Positions 52,359-63,267 of a stretch of 64,000 nucleotides of DNA are shown here, in pieces (the first letter of the stretch is position 1; each line of letters opens with the position of its first letter). This DNA comes from Acidobacteriota bacterium (lineage in GTDB: Bacteria > Acidobacteriota > Terriglobia > Acidiferrales > UBA7541). The stretch is from NCBI GenBank assembly GCA_003224525.1, contig QHZB01000189.1, forward strand, positions 1-64,000, read 5' to 3'. Under the pieces are notes generated by a model that searched no databases, was not told the origin of the DNA, and saw only the letters and a list, made by a program, of their open reading frames with translations. A program made the position numbers and the translations under genes.

Positions 52359-53109
52359 GCCGATTCGCACCCACCAAGAACTTCCTGCATTCCTTGTTTT
52401 TGGCGGCGTGCCGGCATCGCTTCTGCTGTGGCTGAGCGGATCGCTCGCGCAGGACGCTCCCACAAAGATACTACCGACCTTTTATCGCGATGTGTTGCCG
52501 ATCCTCGAGCAGCACTGCCAAAGTTGCCACCGCGCAGGAGGCATCGCGCCGATGCCATTCGAAACGCAGGAAAAATCCATGCCGCCGTGGTTCGCTGATT
52601 CGCATGTAGGACAGTTTTCGAATGATCCATCGCTGAGGCCGGAAGAGATCGGCGCGCTGGCGGCGTGGGCCGAAGCGAAATCGCCGGCCGGAGAGACCGG
52701 CCGTCACGGAGCTGGGCGGAAAGCTGGAGCATCCCCAATGTGGATTTGCTGTTGAAGATGACACAAGCTGTGGCGCTTCCCGCGAGCGGCGACATCGAGT
52801 ACGCCTATGAAATTGTCCGCACGAATTTCAAAGAGGATCGCTGGGTGCAAATGGCGGAGGTTCTGCCGACGTTGCGTTCGAACGTGCATCACGCGGTTGT
52901 GTACGTTGGCCCGCCGGATTCGCACTGGCTGCGGCACGCGATTTCAAGCCGTCGCGTGGTACGACAATTCGAAGGCGAATCCGCACAATCTGGATGCGGA
53001 TGCAGCGGTGCGCTGGGGCGAGCAGGCCTACGACGAAATGATGGTGGGCTTTTTCGACGTTGGGGTACCGGCGGGCGTAGACAAGCAGCACTTTTTCATC
53101 AGGAAATGA
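52359..53109 (+). pseudogene. Decayed secreted cytochrome c gene
   Basis: The first part encodes a signal-like segment and one haem site (ILEQHCQSCHRAGGIAPMPF). A piece between FETQEK and SMPPWF appears deleted. After PEEIGALAAWAEAKSP the frame shifts, and the next part (LLLKMTQAVALPASGDIEYA, NFKEDRWVQMAEVLPTLRSN) continues in a second frame. A further shift leads to the normal-looking end (DNSKANPHNLDADAAVRWGE, FFDVGVPAGVDKQHFFIRK). Internal deletions remove most of the middle. It cannot be functional. Confidence 0.75.
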
Positions 53110-53281
53110 AGAGCGCTAACAAGTTCGCTCCAAAGAGCTGCACCAATGGACAGGCGCCGGGCGCTGGGGGCAGGTGCGGCTGTGCTATTTGCAATTTGAA
53201 TACGCGCCGCTCCGCAATTTAGGCGCGCGCAAACCACTGTGTTAGATTGGAAAATTGGAGCTTTCAAGAGCCGTTGCACCC

Positions 53282-54586
53282 ATGACGACGCAAGCACCCA
53301 TCGACCCCAGGCACGAGCAAGGCCAGCAAAAGGTCGCGCGTGTCGAGGTATATTGGAGGGCGGTCACCTACAAGACGGTGGTGGGCTACAGCTGTTTGGG
53401 CGTGGCGATTCTATTCGGGGGATTCTATCTGGCCAAGCCCGATTGGTACTCTTTCGTCTACAAGAAATTCACTAACGCCGTGAACAACGCGGTGAGCAAT
53501 AGTGACCCGGAACTTGCCGGGACCGACCAGAAAAAGGCAAAATTCGTCAACCTTGACGGCAAAGTTGAAGTCAAAAAGGTCGATTCAGTCAAATGGGCCG
53601 ACGCGGACTTCCGCACCTCACTCGACAAAGGCGATCAAATAAAGACAGGGCCGGATGGAGACGCACGTATCACGTTTGCTGATGGTACGACGTATACGAT
53701 GAAGCCTGATTCGCTGGTCGTCGTGGAAGAAAACTCCACCGAGAGCAACAGGCCGAGCAGCTCGGGCATCGGCATCACGACCGGTACCGTGGATTGGGCA
53801 ACGCCCACCTGGACATTGGCAGAGTCTAAGGCGCAAGTTCGGGTCGAAGACACCAAGGCCCAACTAGGCTCGAACAGCCGCGGTGCGGTGAAGGCGGACC
53901 CCGACAATAAGTCGAGTGAGATCGTGGTTTCGAGCGGCAGTGCGCAGGTACAGCGTGGCGCAGAAAAGATCGACCTCGCGGCGTTCGAGAAGGTGACAAT
54001 TCCGAGCGGAGGGGCGATTCAGAAATCAAACGTGCTGGCACCTCCCGATCTCCTCGAACCGCTGAACCTCGCGCCGATCATCGTGGAAAACCCAAAGACC
54101 TCGCCGGTCCGATTCGAATGGAAGCCCGTTCGGGATGCCGTATCCTATACGCTGCGAATCAGCACCACCGCGATGTTTACGAAGACCGTGAAGGAACCAA
54201 AGGTCAGCGGAACGGCCGTGGAGATCACCGGGCTCGATCCCGGCGACTACTTCTGGAACGTCACGGCGACAGATGGAAAGAAACAGACCAGTGAAGTCAG
54301 TGCCATTTTCAAATTCACCCTGGTGGCCCGAGGCCAGTCGCAGGATATGGTCCTGGAGATCATCAGCACGCAGGTGGTGGGACACTCGGCGGAGATCGTG
54401 GGCAAGACAGAACCCGGCGCGGCTCTGATCGTGAACGGCCAATCCGTGCCGAACATCGCGCCGGATGGCAATTTCCGGCACTTTACCGAGCAGCTTGCTC
54501 CGGGCCAGCACACGATTTCGATTATCGGATCGAATCGCCGGGGCGGGACGAACATGAAACAGGTATCCATCGTGGTTCCGAAGTAA
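53282..54586 (+). CDS. Membrane-anchored FecR-domain protein
   Basis: Protein of 434 residues. One membrane helix (YSCLGVAILFGGFYLAKPDW) lies near the N-terminus and the rest should be periplasmic. A FecR-like domain (WADADFRTSLDKGDQIKTGP, ARITFADGTTYTMKPDSL) is followed by Fn3-like beta modules (PVRFEWKPVRDAVSYTLRIS) and a C-terminal beta domain. No sigma factor gene adjoins it, so a structural or peptidoglycan-linked role is as likely as signalling. It lies 138 bp upstream of mreB on the same strand. Confidence 0.78.
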   Translation: MTTQAPIDPRHEQGQQKVARVEVYWRAVTYKTVVGYSCLGVAILFGGFYLAKPDWYSFVYKKFTNAVNNAVSNSDPELAGTDQKKAKFVNLDGKVEVKKVDSVKWADADFRTSLDKGDQIKTGPDGDARITFADGTTYTMKPDSLVVVEENSTESNRPSSSGIGITTGTVDWATPTWTLAESKAQVRVEDTKAQLGSNSRGAVKADPDNKSSEIVVSSGSAQVQRGAEKIDLAAFEKVTIPSGGAIQKSNVLAPPDLLEPLNLAPIIVENPKTSPVRFEWKPVRDAVSYTLRISTTAMFTKTVKEPKVSGTAVEITGLDPGDYFWNVTATDGKKQTSEVSAIFKFTLVARGQSQDMVLEIISTQVVGHSAEIVGKTEPGAALIVNGQSVPNIAPDGNFRHFTEQLAPGQHTISIIGSNRRGGTNMKQVSIVVPK

Positions 54587-54724
54587 GAGCTCTGAGGAAA
54601 GACCCAAGCGCCTTTGCGCTGGTCGTGGTGTCCGGAGACAATAGCTGGTGGGGCTGGCCGCGGTGAGGCCAGCGCTGTTGCCGGCCGGACAGCGGAGAGT
54701 CTTTCTCCGCAGGGGGATGTAGGG

Positions 54725-55765
<1,041 letters not shown>

Positions 55766-55939
55766 GAGAACAGTTTTCGAGGTTTTGCGCTGGGGCTGTC
55801 AGTCTTGCGAGGCTCAAGCGAGGCAACGTTGTCCGACGCCGCATTGCAACTGAACACTGGCAAGTGGAGAACCGGCAAGACGAGCTACCAGTCACCCAGT
55901 CACTGGGCGCTCCAGCAAATACCAAGAGAAGATTGCCCA

Positions 55940-56842
55940 ATGGTCGCCATTCCTTCTCGCCACAAATCGCTGGTCCTGCTCGCCGGAATCATCGTACTGC
56001 AGGTGCTGCTGCTGGCCGTGCAGATCAAGCGCGAGTCGAAGGGACGGTTGATTCGCGTCTGGACCGTCGGCGCGGCTTCGCCGTTCGAACGCGCCGGTTC
56101 CTACGGCTTCGGGTGGGTTCGCGACACCTGGCGCCACTACTTTGCGCTGCAAAACACTACCAAGGAAAACGAGCAGATTCGCCATGAGAACGACGCACTG
56201 AAACTGCAAATCACGCAGCTTCAGGGCAAAGCCGCGGAAGCTGACCGCCTGGCCGCATTGCTGAATTTCCGCCAATCGCACGCGGGGGTCCCCATGATCG
56301 CTGCGCGGGTGATTGGCACGAGTGCGGGAGCCGCCAGCCAGACGATTCAACTGGACCGCGGCGAGCGCGACGGCATCCGGAAAAACATGGGAGTTATCAC
56401 TCCAGATGGCGTGGTCGGCAAAGTCGTCGAATCCTATCCGAATGCCTCCCAGGTGCTTCTGCTGACGGACAAGGAGAGCGGCGTTGGCGCGATGTTGGCC
56501 GATTCCCGCACCCAGAGCCCCGTGGGGGGCCAGGGTGAGCCTCTGCTGGTCATGAAATACGTACCGAACGACGACACCGTCAATCTCGGGGAACGCGTCA
56601 TCACCAGCGGCATGGACCGCATCTTCCCGCGCGATCTCCCGGTCGGTACGGTCGCGGAGATCAAGTCCGGCAATCCGTTCAAGCAGATTCGCATCAAACC
56701 GGCTGCAAATCTCGAGCGCCTTGAGGAAGTGTTGGTTCTTCTGTCGCTTCGACCTCTCGAGATGAAAAATGAAGAAAATACTGGGGATGCGCAGCCGCAC
56801 GCGCCCGGCGCAGCGAATCCGCCTCCGGCGGCAAGACGATGA
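55940..56842 (+). CDS. mreC: Rod shape-determining protein MreC
   Basis: Bitopic membrane protein of 300 residues linking the MreB filament to the periplasmic elongation machinery. An N-terminal membrane helix (LVLLAGIIVLQVLLLAVQI) is followed by a coiled coil (about 70-105) and a two-domain beta barrel (VIGTSAGAASQTIQLDRGER, VVGKVVESYPNASQVLLLTD, VNLGERVITSGMDRIFPRDL). The last 25 residues are a polar, Pro/Ala-rich tail. It ends in an ATGA overlap with mreD. Confidence 0.94.
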   Translation: MVAIPSRHKSLVLLAGIIVLQVLLLAVQIKRESKGRLIRVWTVGAASPFERAGSYGFGWVRDTWRHYFALQNTTKENEQIRHENDALKLQITQLQGKAAEADRLAALLNFRQSHAGVPMIAARVIGTSAGAASQTIQLDRGERDGIRKNMGVITPDGVVGKVVESYPNASQVLLLTDKESGVGAMLADSRTQSPVGGQGEPLLVMKYVPNDDTVNLGERVITSGMDRIFPRDLPVGTVAEIKSGNPFKQIRIKPAANLERLEEVLVLLSLRPLEMKNEENTGDAQPHAPGAANPPPAARR

Positions 56843-57366
56843 ACGACGCGTTCGATATCCGCGGCGAATCGCACATCGAAGTTCACAAGTTTCGAGCGGG
56901 CGCCATCATCATCGCCACGCTGCTGGCTCTGGTGATCCAGGCAGCGTTTCCGGTTCATTTTTCGAAGGCGGCGATCCTGGATTTGCCATTGCTCGTGACA
57001 ATTTATTTCGGTCTCAGCCGGCGCAATCCTTCGACCGGTCTTCTCCTGGGCATGGTCATCGGTCTTCTGCAGGACAGTCTCAGCGGTCCGACAATTCCCT
57101 TGGGACTTTACGGCATCGCCAAAACCATCATCGGGTATCTCGCTTCCTCCATCGGCGCGCGGCTGGATACGGAGCATCCCGCGGCGCGGTTCGCCCTCAC
57201 CGCGGCCTTCTTCGTGGGGCATCAAGGCCTGTTAGTTCTTACGCGCCGCATTCTGCTGGCGCAGCCGGAGCCGTGGTTTAACACGCGCCTCTTCGTCGCC
57301 GCCCTCGTCAACGCCTTCGTCGCCGTGTTCCTCTTCCTTCTGCTCGACCGCCTCCGCAGGAACTAG
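56839..57366 (+). CDS. mreD: Rod shape-determining protein MreD
   Basis: Integral membrane protein of 175 residues with about five helices, part of the elongation complex with MreC. Conserved-type segment GLLLGMVIGLLQDSLSGPTI. The start codon overlaps the mreC stop (ATGA), so translation is coupled. In many related genomes mrdA and rodA follow directly; here an opposite-strand block intervenes. Confidence 0.9.
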   Translation: MNDAFDIRGESHIEVHKFRAGAIIIATLLALVIQAAFPVHFSKAAILDLPLLVTIYFGLSRRNPSTGLLLGMVIGLLQDSLSGPTIPLGLYGIAKTIIGYLASSIGARLDTEHPAARFALTAAFFVGHQGLLVLTRRILLAQPEPWFNTRLFVAALVNAFVAVFLFLLLDRLRRN

Positions 57367-57415
57367 CGATTCATCACACTCTAGTGGCAACCAGATCGTT
57401 GATTGAGTTCGTTGT

Positions 57416-58717
57416 CTATTGGGCGAGAAGAAATTGTTTGAATTCGTCGTAGGAACTCGAAATGAGCAGCGAAAGCTTTTCACGTTTCAAGTATGCGGCG
57501 AGGCGATCGGGCAGCGGGGGCGCCGTGCCGATAGCCTTCTTCACTACATCAGCAAATTTCGCGGGATGAGCGGTGGCCAGTACCAGGCCCTGTGCCGGCC
57601 CCGGATGCTCGCGCTTGTAAACTTCCCAGCCGAGCACGCCAACGGCGGTGTGCGGGTCGGCGATGTAGCCAAAGCGATCGTGGAGCATCTTCATCGCGGC
57701 GAGCGTTTCTTCGTCGGTTGCGCCATGGCCCCAGATTTCCTTTTGCACGTATTCGAGGCGGTTGCGGCACAGATCGAGTAACCGCGGAAAATTATTTGGA
57801 TTGCCTACGTCCATGGCATTCGAATAGGTCGCTTGCGCCGCGCGGGGATGAAACTCTCCCGTCCGCAGATATTCCGGCACGACATCGTTGGCGTTTGTTG
57901 AGGCCACATATTTCGCTACCGGCAAGCCGATACGCTTGGCGAAAATCCCCGCCGTAAGATTGCCGAAGTTTCCGCTGGGCACGGAAACGATCAGCGGCAC
58001 CGAGGCTACCGGCAACTGCCGGTAAGCCGCCACGTGATAAAACATCTGCGGCAGGAGCCGGCCGATATTGATGGAATTCGCGGAAGTCAGCCACGTGCGC
58101 TTGTTCAGCTCCTCGTCGGAGAAGGCCTGCTTCACCAGGCGCTGGCAATCGTCGAACGTGCCCGCCACTTCCAGCGCGGTGATGTTTTCGCCGAGCGTAG
58201 TGAATTGCTTCTCCTGGGCTTCGCTGATGCGCTTCGAAGGATAGAGAATCACGATGCGAATTCCCGGCACACGCCGGAAACCATGCGCCACGGCGCTGCC
58301 GGTATCTCCGGATGTCGCCACCAGCACCGTCAGCGGCCGCGTTTCGCCGCGCACAAAATAACCCATCAGCCGCGCCATGAAGCGCGCGCCGAAATCCTTA
58401 AACGCCAGGGTCGGCCCGTGAAACAGCTCCAGGATGTGCAGCCCGGGCGAAAGCGAAACCAGATTCACGGGAAAGTTGATCGCTTCGCTCACGACTTGCC
58501 ACAGCACTTCTTCCGGCACATCCGGAGAGGCAAACGGCCGCGCCACGCGGAAACAAACTTCCGTGAACGGCAGCCGGCGAAACTCTTCCAGTTCCTCCGG
58601 CGAATGCCGCGCAATCTCCACCGGCATGTACAGTCCGCCGTCCGGCGCAAGACCGCGCAGGACCGCTCCACGCAGCGAGGTGAGCGCGGCCTTGCGCGAG
58701 GTGCTTCGGTATCTCAA
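57416..58717 (-). CDS. thrC: Threonine synthase
   Basis: PLP-dependent lyase of 433 residues that converts O-phosphohomoserine to threonine. The cofactor Lys is in HGPTLAFKDFGARFM. Phosphate-binding motif VATSGDTGSAVAHGF and SVPSGNFGNLTAGIFAKRI are present. The length and N-terminal domain fit the long (class II) threonine synthases. The gene starts 10 bp after the small kinase gene, probably one transcript. No other threonine genes adjoin. Confidence 0.95.
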   Translation of the reverse strand: MRYRSTSRKAALTSLRGAVLRGLAPDGGLYMPVEIARHSPEELEEFRRLPFTEVCFRVARPFASPDVPEEVLWQVVSEAINFPVNLVSLSPGLHILELFHGPTLAFKDFGARFMARLMGYFVRGETRPLTVLVATSGDTGSAVAHGFRRVPGIRIVILYPSKRISEAQEKQFTTLGENITALEVAGTFDDCQRLVKQAFSDEELNKRTWLTSANSINIGRLLPQMFYHVAAYRQLPVASVPLIVSVPSGNFGNLTAGIFAKRIGLPVAKYVASTNANDVVPEYLRTGEFHPRAAQATYSNAMDVGNPNNFPRLLDLCRNRLEYVQKEIWGHGATDEETLAAMKMLHDRFGYIADPHTAVGVLGWEVYKREHPGPAQGLVLATAHPAKFADVVKKAIGTAPPLPDRLAAYLKREKLSLLISSSYDEFKQFLLAQ

Positions 58718-58727
58718 TGAATTTCGC

Positions 58728-59390
58728 TCATCGCCGGCTTCCCGTTTTGCTCTGAATCATTTTCAGGAACGTTGGTGCATCCAGCGATCCCTCGCGCAAC
58801 GCAGCGACTTCGAGCGTGCAATGCGCGAGCGCTTCATAACTCTGGCGCCGCGCGGCAATCAGAGCAGGATAACAACGCGCCACTGTTTCCCCGGGTGCTT
58901 CTCCCTGCCTTGGTTGAAACGCGCCGCGCCACAGCACCGGCTTTGGATCGTTTAAATATCTTTCGATCAGGAGTTGCTGTTCTGCCGCGGAAGCCGCCAG
59001 ATGCACGATCGTCATTTGGCGCCGCAAACGCATCAGCAGATTATTTCCCGTATAGATGACGCTTCCGGTGGTATCGAGCACCAGGGATTTTTCCGGCTGC
59101 TTCTCGAGCTCCGTCAAGATTTCATCCAACGTATGAATCTCCTCGGCCAAGTACTCTGACTCCCGTTCGGTGTACGTAAGGGAATCCGGCCAGCCCATCC
59201 ACGCCGCGACGCCGTTGATGCCCGTGTATCCGCCGGCGGCAAGGCGCGGTGCGAGCTTTAGCTCGATGCGATCGTCGCAGGAAACCGCGGGAAGCCGGCT
59301 TGCCGCTAATTTCTTTGTCCAAAACGTCTTCCCGGCCCCGGACATGCCGATCAGTGCCAGGCGAAGTGGTTTCTGCAGGTGTGGGTCCAT
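58728..59390 (-). CDS. Small P-loop kinase, shikimate-kinase-like
   Basis: Protein of 220 residues in the P-loop NTPase superfamily. The Walker A is GMSGAGKT near the N-terminus and ESEYLAEEIHTLDEILTELE forms the helical part. LDTTGSVIYTGNNLLMRL fits the substrate region. The C-terminal half (RYLNDPKPVLWRGAFQPRQG) has no shikimate signature I can identify, so shikimate is not the assured substrate. It is probably cotranscribed with thrC, which follows it. Confidence 0.7.
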   Translation of the reverse strand: MDPHLQKPLRLALIGMSGAGKTFWTKKLAASRLPAVSCDDRIELKLAPRLAAGGYTGINGVAAWMGWPDSLTYTERESEYLAEEIHTLDEILTELEKQPEKSLVLDTTGSVIYTGNNLLMRLRRQMTIVHLAASAAEQQLLIERYLNDPKPVLWRGAFQPRQGEAPGETVARCYPALIAARRQSYEALAHCTLEVAALREGSLDAPTFLKMIQSKTGSRR

Positions 59391-59512
59391 GACCAAGAAA
59401 TAGTTTTCTACAATAGCTTGCCCCCACGCAGCAGAGCAAGGCACGCGCGCACGATCGTCACTACCTCTCTATGATGAGCCGAAGTAAATGATGATGGGGA
59501 ACGCCGCGTCTT

Positions 59513-60727
59513 TTACTTCACCAACAAGCGGTCGCAGTTGCTCCACGTCGACATATCCGAGACGATCACCCGATCGCCGGGCTGCAGCCCAGCGACGATT
59601 TTCACGCTGTCGATCGAAGTGTTTCCCAGCTCTACCATGACGCGCGGCGCTTCCTTTCCATCGTCCACCAACTTGAAGAGCGGCACGCGCGTATTGGGCT
59701 TCGCCGACGGCACTCTACCGAGATACACCGCATCCGCCACGCGTTCCACTTCAATCGTTCCATCCACGGTAAGATCCGTTCGCACCCCGGCCGGCTGTGC
59801 TCCGTCCACCTTCACATCAACGTCCACCGCTCCGTTTTGCTCGCCGGGATCAATCCGCGCGACGTGTCCGGAATAGGGCCGGTCCTGCAGTTCAATCTGC
59901 GCTTTCTGATTTAGTTGAAGCTCCCGCGACTGCCATTCGGGAACGTGAAGGCGCGCCATCAGCCGCGCCGAACTCCTTATTTTGCCAGATTTGTTCCCAG
60001 AGCCACTTGCTGTCCCGCATCGACGGTTACTTTTTCCAGCACTCCTGCGATTCCGGCGTGAACTTCGAAGGCCTCCTTGCTGCATTTTCAGCGCCTAGAG
60101 TGCCCGCACCTGAGCCACTTCCGCCTGCTTTGCGGCGAGCTGCGCCCGGCCCGCTTCGTCTGCAATGGTCAGTTTCTCTTTTTCGAGTTGCAACCGAGTC
60201 GTCATCGACTCCGCCCTGGCCCGTGAGATCTTTGCGTTCATGGCCGTTCCCAGCTGCATCTTCAGCAACGCTTCATCGCGTTCCGCCTGCAGCCGCGACT
60301 CCGTGGCTTCGGATTGCAGTTGCGCCTCAAGCGCCTTTTCATTCAGTAGTTGTGATTCCAGTTGAACCCGCAAGTTGGCAAGTCCGGCCTTCGACTTTTT
60401 CGTCGCCAACTCCCCATCCACCAGTTGGTGATCGAGGTCCGGATTGCTCAATTGCAGAATCACCGTGTTCGGTTTTACCCGCGCACCGGCTCGCAGCATC
60501 ACTTGTTCGACGTGGCCTTCGGTCGCCGCAGCCAGCCACCGGACTTCTTCCGGGACCAAGACCCCTAAACCTTGGACTTTCCTGGTCACCGGCCCGCGGC
60601 GCACGGTAACAATCTGAATAGCGGAACGATCGACCATCGGCGATGGCGATTTCAGACGGGATACGCCCATCGTCACGACGACTGCCCCCACCAGCACCAC
60701 AACCGCGTAGAAGGCCGGGCGCATCAT
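59513..60727 (-). pseudogene. Broken RND/HlyD-type membrane fusion protein (efflux adaptor)
   Basis: The first part encodes a membrane anchor (FYAVVVLVGAVVVTMGVSRL), a lipoyl-like barrel half (VTRKVQGLGVLVPEEVRWLA) and a coiled hairpin ending EVAQVRAL at a stop codon. After it the second lipoyl half (HAGIAGVLEKVTVDAGQQVA) lies in frame fragments, with a further stop or shift before MARLHVPEWQSRELQLNQKA. The last part (PYSGHVARIDPGEQNGAVDV, LQPGDRVIVSDMSTW) is intact. No efflux pump gene adjoins, consistent with loss. Confidence 0.75.
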
Positions 60728-61217
60728 TTTTCCTTGGTTCTTATCCGAGGATACTGATTGTATGTCGTTGACTCTCCGGCAGATATTATAAATCGTTCGA
60801 GCCCTGCCCAAGCAGCTCATTTTTTCATGATTTTCCGTCAAGAAACGAATAATCAGCCTTTTTCTTGTGCCCCTTCATTCTTTCATGAATCGCTGCTCGT
60901 TCCCGGTAATCAGCCCGCAACCTGTCCTCCAGGACGGCTTGCGGCCCGCTCAAGCAGGTGATACTTTTAAAAAGACTGTTGCTGCTTCAGGCAGCTTCAG
61001 TTCGGCGGTGATTCGGGAGCTCCCGGAGATTTTTTCGTTTCCCAGGTCGAGGAAATTTTCGACGGACATTTTCTGGCGTGACTCCGATTGAGTCGGGGTC
61101 AACTCGAAACCCGCGCTGTGGATTTTTTCGTGACGCGAGTTGAGTCCGGCCAGTTTAGTAGAAAAGGGCCGGACCGGGCATGCAGCCCTGAGATGGAAAT
61201 ACTCGCGCGGGGTTTTC
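60728..61217. other. Intergenic stretch of about 490 bp
   Basis: No supported gene. It carries the start of the decayed adaptor on one strand and the upstream region of mrdA on the other. No convincing promoter pair was found. Confidence 0.4.
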
Positions 61218-63155
61218 GTGTCCTACTGGTTTCGCAACGACAATCGATTGCCGCAAGGGCGGCTGGCCGTGGCCGCCTACATCATCGTGGGAATGATCGG
61301 CGTGTTGCTGCTCGGTTTCTGGAAGCTCCAAGTCATCGACGCCGACAAGTACAGCTCGATGGCGGAGCGCAACCGAGTGCGCTACATTCCCGTCATTGCG
61401 CCCCGGGGCCGCATGCTGGACCGCGACGGCCGCGTGCTGGTGGACAACCGGCCGGCGTTCAGCGTGCTCCTCCTTCGCGACGAGCCAGCTCTCGTGGAAA
61501 AGTATCTCCCGGGCATTGCGGACGGTCTGGGAATCCCTCTGGATGATTTGCGGGACCAACTCGCGAATACAAAGAATCTGCCGAAATTCCAGCCGATTAT
61601 TATCAAACCCGACGCCTCGCGGGCGGATATTGACTTCATCGAATCGCATCGCTCGGACATTCCGGTCCTGGAAATGATTCCCGTCTCCCGCAGGCGATAC
61701 TTGCCGGGCGGCTTCCTCGCTCATGCTGCCGGCTACGTCGGTGAAGTCAGCGAACAGCAGATCGAAGCAAGTAACGGCAAGCTCCGCCCCGGCGACTTCG
61801 CCGGAAAGACCGGCCTGGAGCACCAGTACAACGACCTGCTTCAGGGCACTGACGGCATGCGGCGCGTGGTCGTAAACAGCGTAGGCAAAGAAGTGGAGCG
61901 CCTGGCCACTCAGGAAGCCATTCCCGGCAAACAGATTCAGCTAACCATCGATTACGACCTGCAGCAGATCGCGGAGCAATCTTTGGGGCCGCGCCCTGGT
62001 GCGGCAGTGGCACTGGACCCGCGCACCGGAGAAGTATTGGCGATGGTGAGTCATCCCGCGCTGGACCCCAACGAGTTCGCGGTACGCATCTCGGGGGAGG
62101 ACTGGAAGAGCCTCAACGAAGATCCGCAACACCCATTGCTCAACCGCGCGATCCAGGCGCAGCTTGCGCCGGGGTCTGTTTTTAAGATCGTCACAGCTAC
62201 GGCCATGTTAGAGGACAAAGTTCCTCCTGAAAATTTCACGACGTTCTGCCCGGGATACGCCTCTTTTTACGGCCGGCAGTTCAAGTGTTACATCTACGGG
62301 AAGGGCTCTCACGGTGTGGCGGGCTTGCACAAAGCGATCCTCGAGTCTTGCGACATCTTCTTCTACAACGTGGGAATGCGCTTGGGCATTGACCGCCTCT
62401 CCTACTACGCCGGCAAATTCGGCCTCGGACACAAGACCGGAATCGATCTCCCAGCGGAGGAACCCGGGTTGATGCCTTCCGCGGAATGGGCCGAACGCGT
62501 CTATCATCGCAAATGGTATGCCGGTGAAACGATTTCGGTGGCCATCGGTCAGGGCGCCGTCATCACCACCCCCCTGCAGCTCGCTCGGATGATCAGTGGA
62601 ATCGCGATGGGCGGCGTTTTCAAACAACCACACCTGTTGAAGGACGCTCCCAACGTTGGTGAAGAGCGCTTCGCGCTTTCCGAGCCGACCGTGGAAAAAA
62701 TAACCGATGCGATGTACGGCGTCGTAAACGAAGACGGGGGCACGGCGAGAAACGTCAGGTTGCCGGGAATCGAAGTAAGCGGAAAATCAGGAACTGCGCA
62801 AGTAATCGGTTATGCAACCCGCGAGCGGATGGGAAAACAGAAGAAATTCGAAGATAATGCCTGGTTTGTAGGCTACGCGCCGCGTCGCAACCCGGAAATT
62901 GCCGTCGCCGTGCTGGTGCAGGAAAGCGGAAAACATGGCGGCGAAGCAGCCGGGCCCGTAGTCAAAGACGTCATCAAAGCCTATTACGACAAGAAGAACA
63001 AGAAGACACAGGGCCAGTACACCGCGGAAACCAAGAGCGATGCGACTGGGAAGGGCTCGGCTGCTGCGGCCGCGCTTGCTCCACGAGCGGCCCTGAAGCC
63101 GGAGAACAGCGCCGCTGTAATGCGGGCACGCGCCAGCGCGGAGCCGCAGCGCTGA
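61218..63155 (+). CDS. mrdA: Penicillin-binding protein 2 (elongation transpeptidase)
   Basis: Class B PBP of 645 residues that cross-links peptidoglycan during lateral elongation. One N-terminal membrane helix (VAAYIIVGMIGVLLLGFWKL) is followed by the dimerisation domain and the transpeptidase. Motifs: SxxK in PGSVFKIV, SxD-type ESCDIFFYN, and KSGT in SGKSGTAQVIGY. The GTG start used here directly precedes the short cytosolic tail; an in-frame ATG 78 bases upstream has less support. The tail is Ala-rich. It precedes rodA by 112 bp. Confidence 0.93.
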   Translation: MSYWFRNDNRLPQGRLAVAAYIIVGMIGVLLLGFWKLQVIDADKYSSMAERNRVRYIPVIAPRGRMLDRDGRVLVDNRPAFSVLLLRDEPALVEKYLPGIADGLGIPLDDLRDQLANTKNLPKFQPIIIKPDASRADIDFIESHRSDIPVLEMIPVSRRRYLPGGFLAHAAGYVGEVSEQQIEASNGKLRPGDFAGKTGLEHQYNDLLQGTDGMRRVVVNSVGKEVERLATQEAIPGKQIQLTIDYDLQQIAEQSLGPRPGAAVALDPRTGEVLAMVSHPALDPNEFAVRISGEDWKSLNEDPQHPLLNRAIQAQLAPGSVFKIVTATAMLEDKVPPENFTTFCPGYASFYGRQFKCYIYGKGSHGVAGLHKAILESCDIFFYNVGMRLGIDRLSYYAGKFGLGHKTGIDLPAEEPGLMPSAEWAERVYHRKWYAGETISVAIGQGAVITTPLQLARMISGIAMGGVFKQPHLLKDAPNVGEERFALSEPTVEKITDAMYGVVNEDGGTARNVRLPGIEVSGKSGTAQVIGYATRERMGKQKKFEDNAWFVGYAPRRNPEIAVAVLVQESGKHGGEAAGPVVKDVIKAYYDKKNKKTQGQYTAETKSDATGKGSAAAAALAPRAALKPENSAAVMRARASAEPQR

Positions 63156-63267
63156 AGGATTTCATGATCTTATTTCAAAAAAGGCAAAGCTCTCGGGTCC
63201 GTGCCCGCAGTACTGCCGGACTTTCTCTCCTCTGGCCACTTTCAACTTTGGGCTTGCGACTGCTCTC

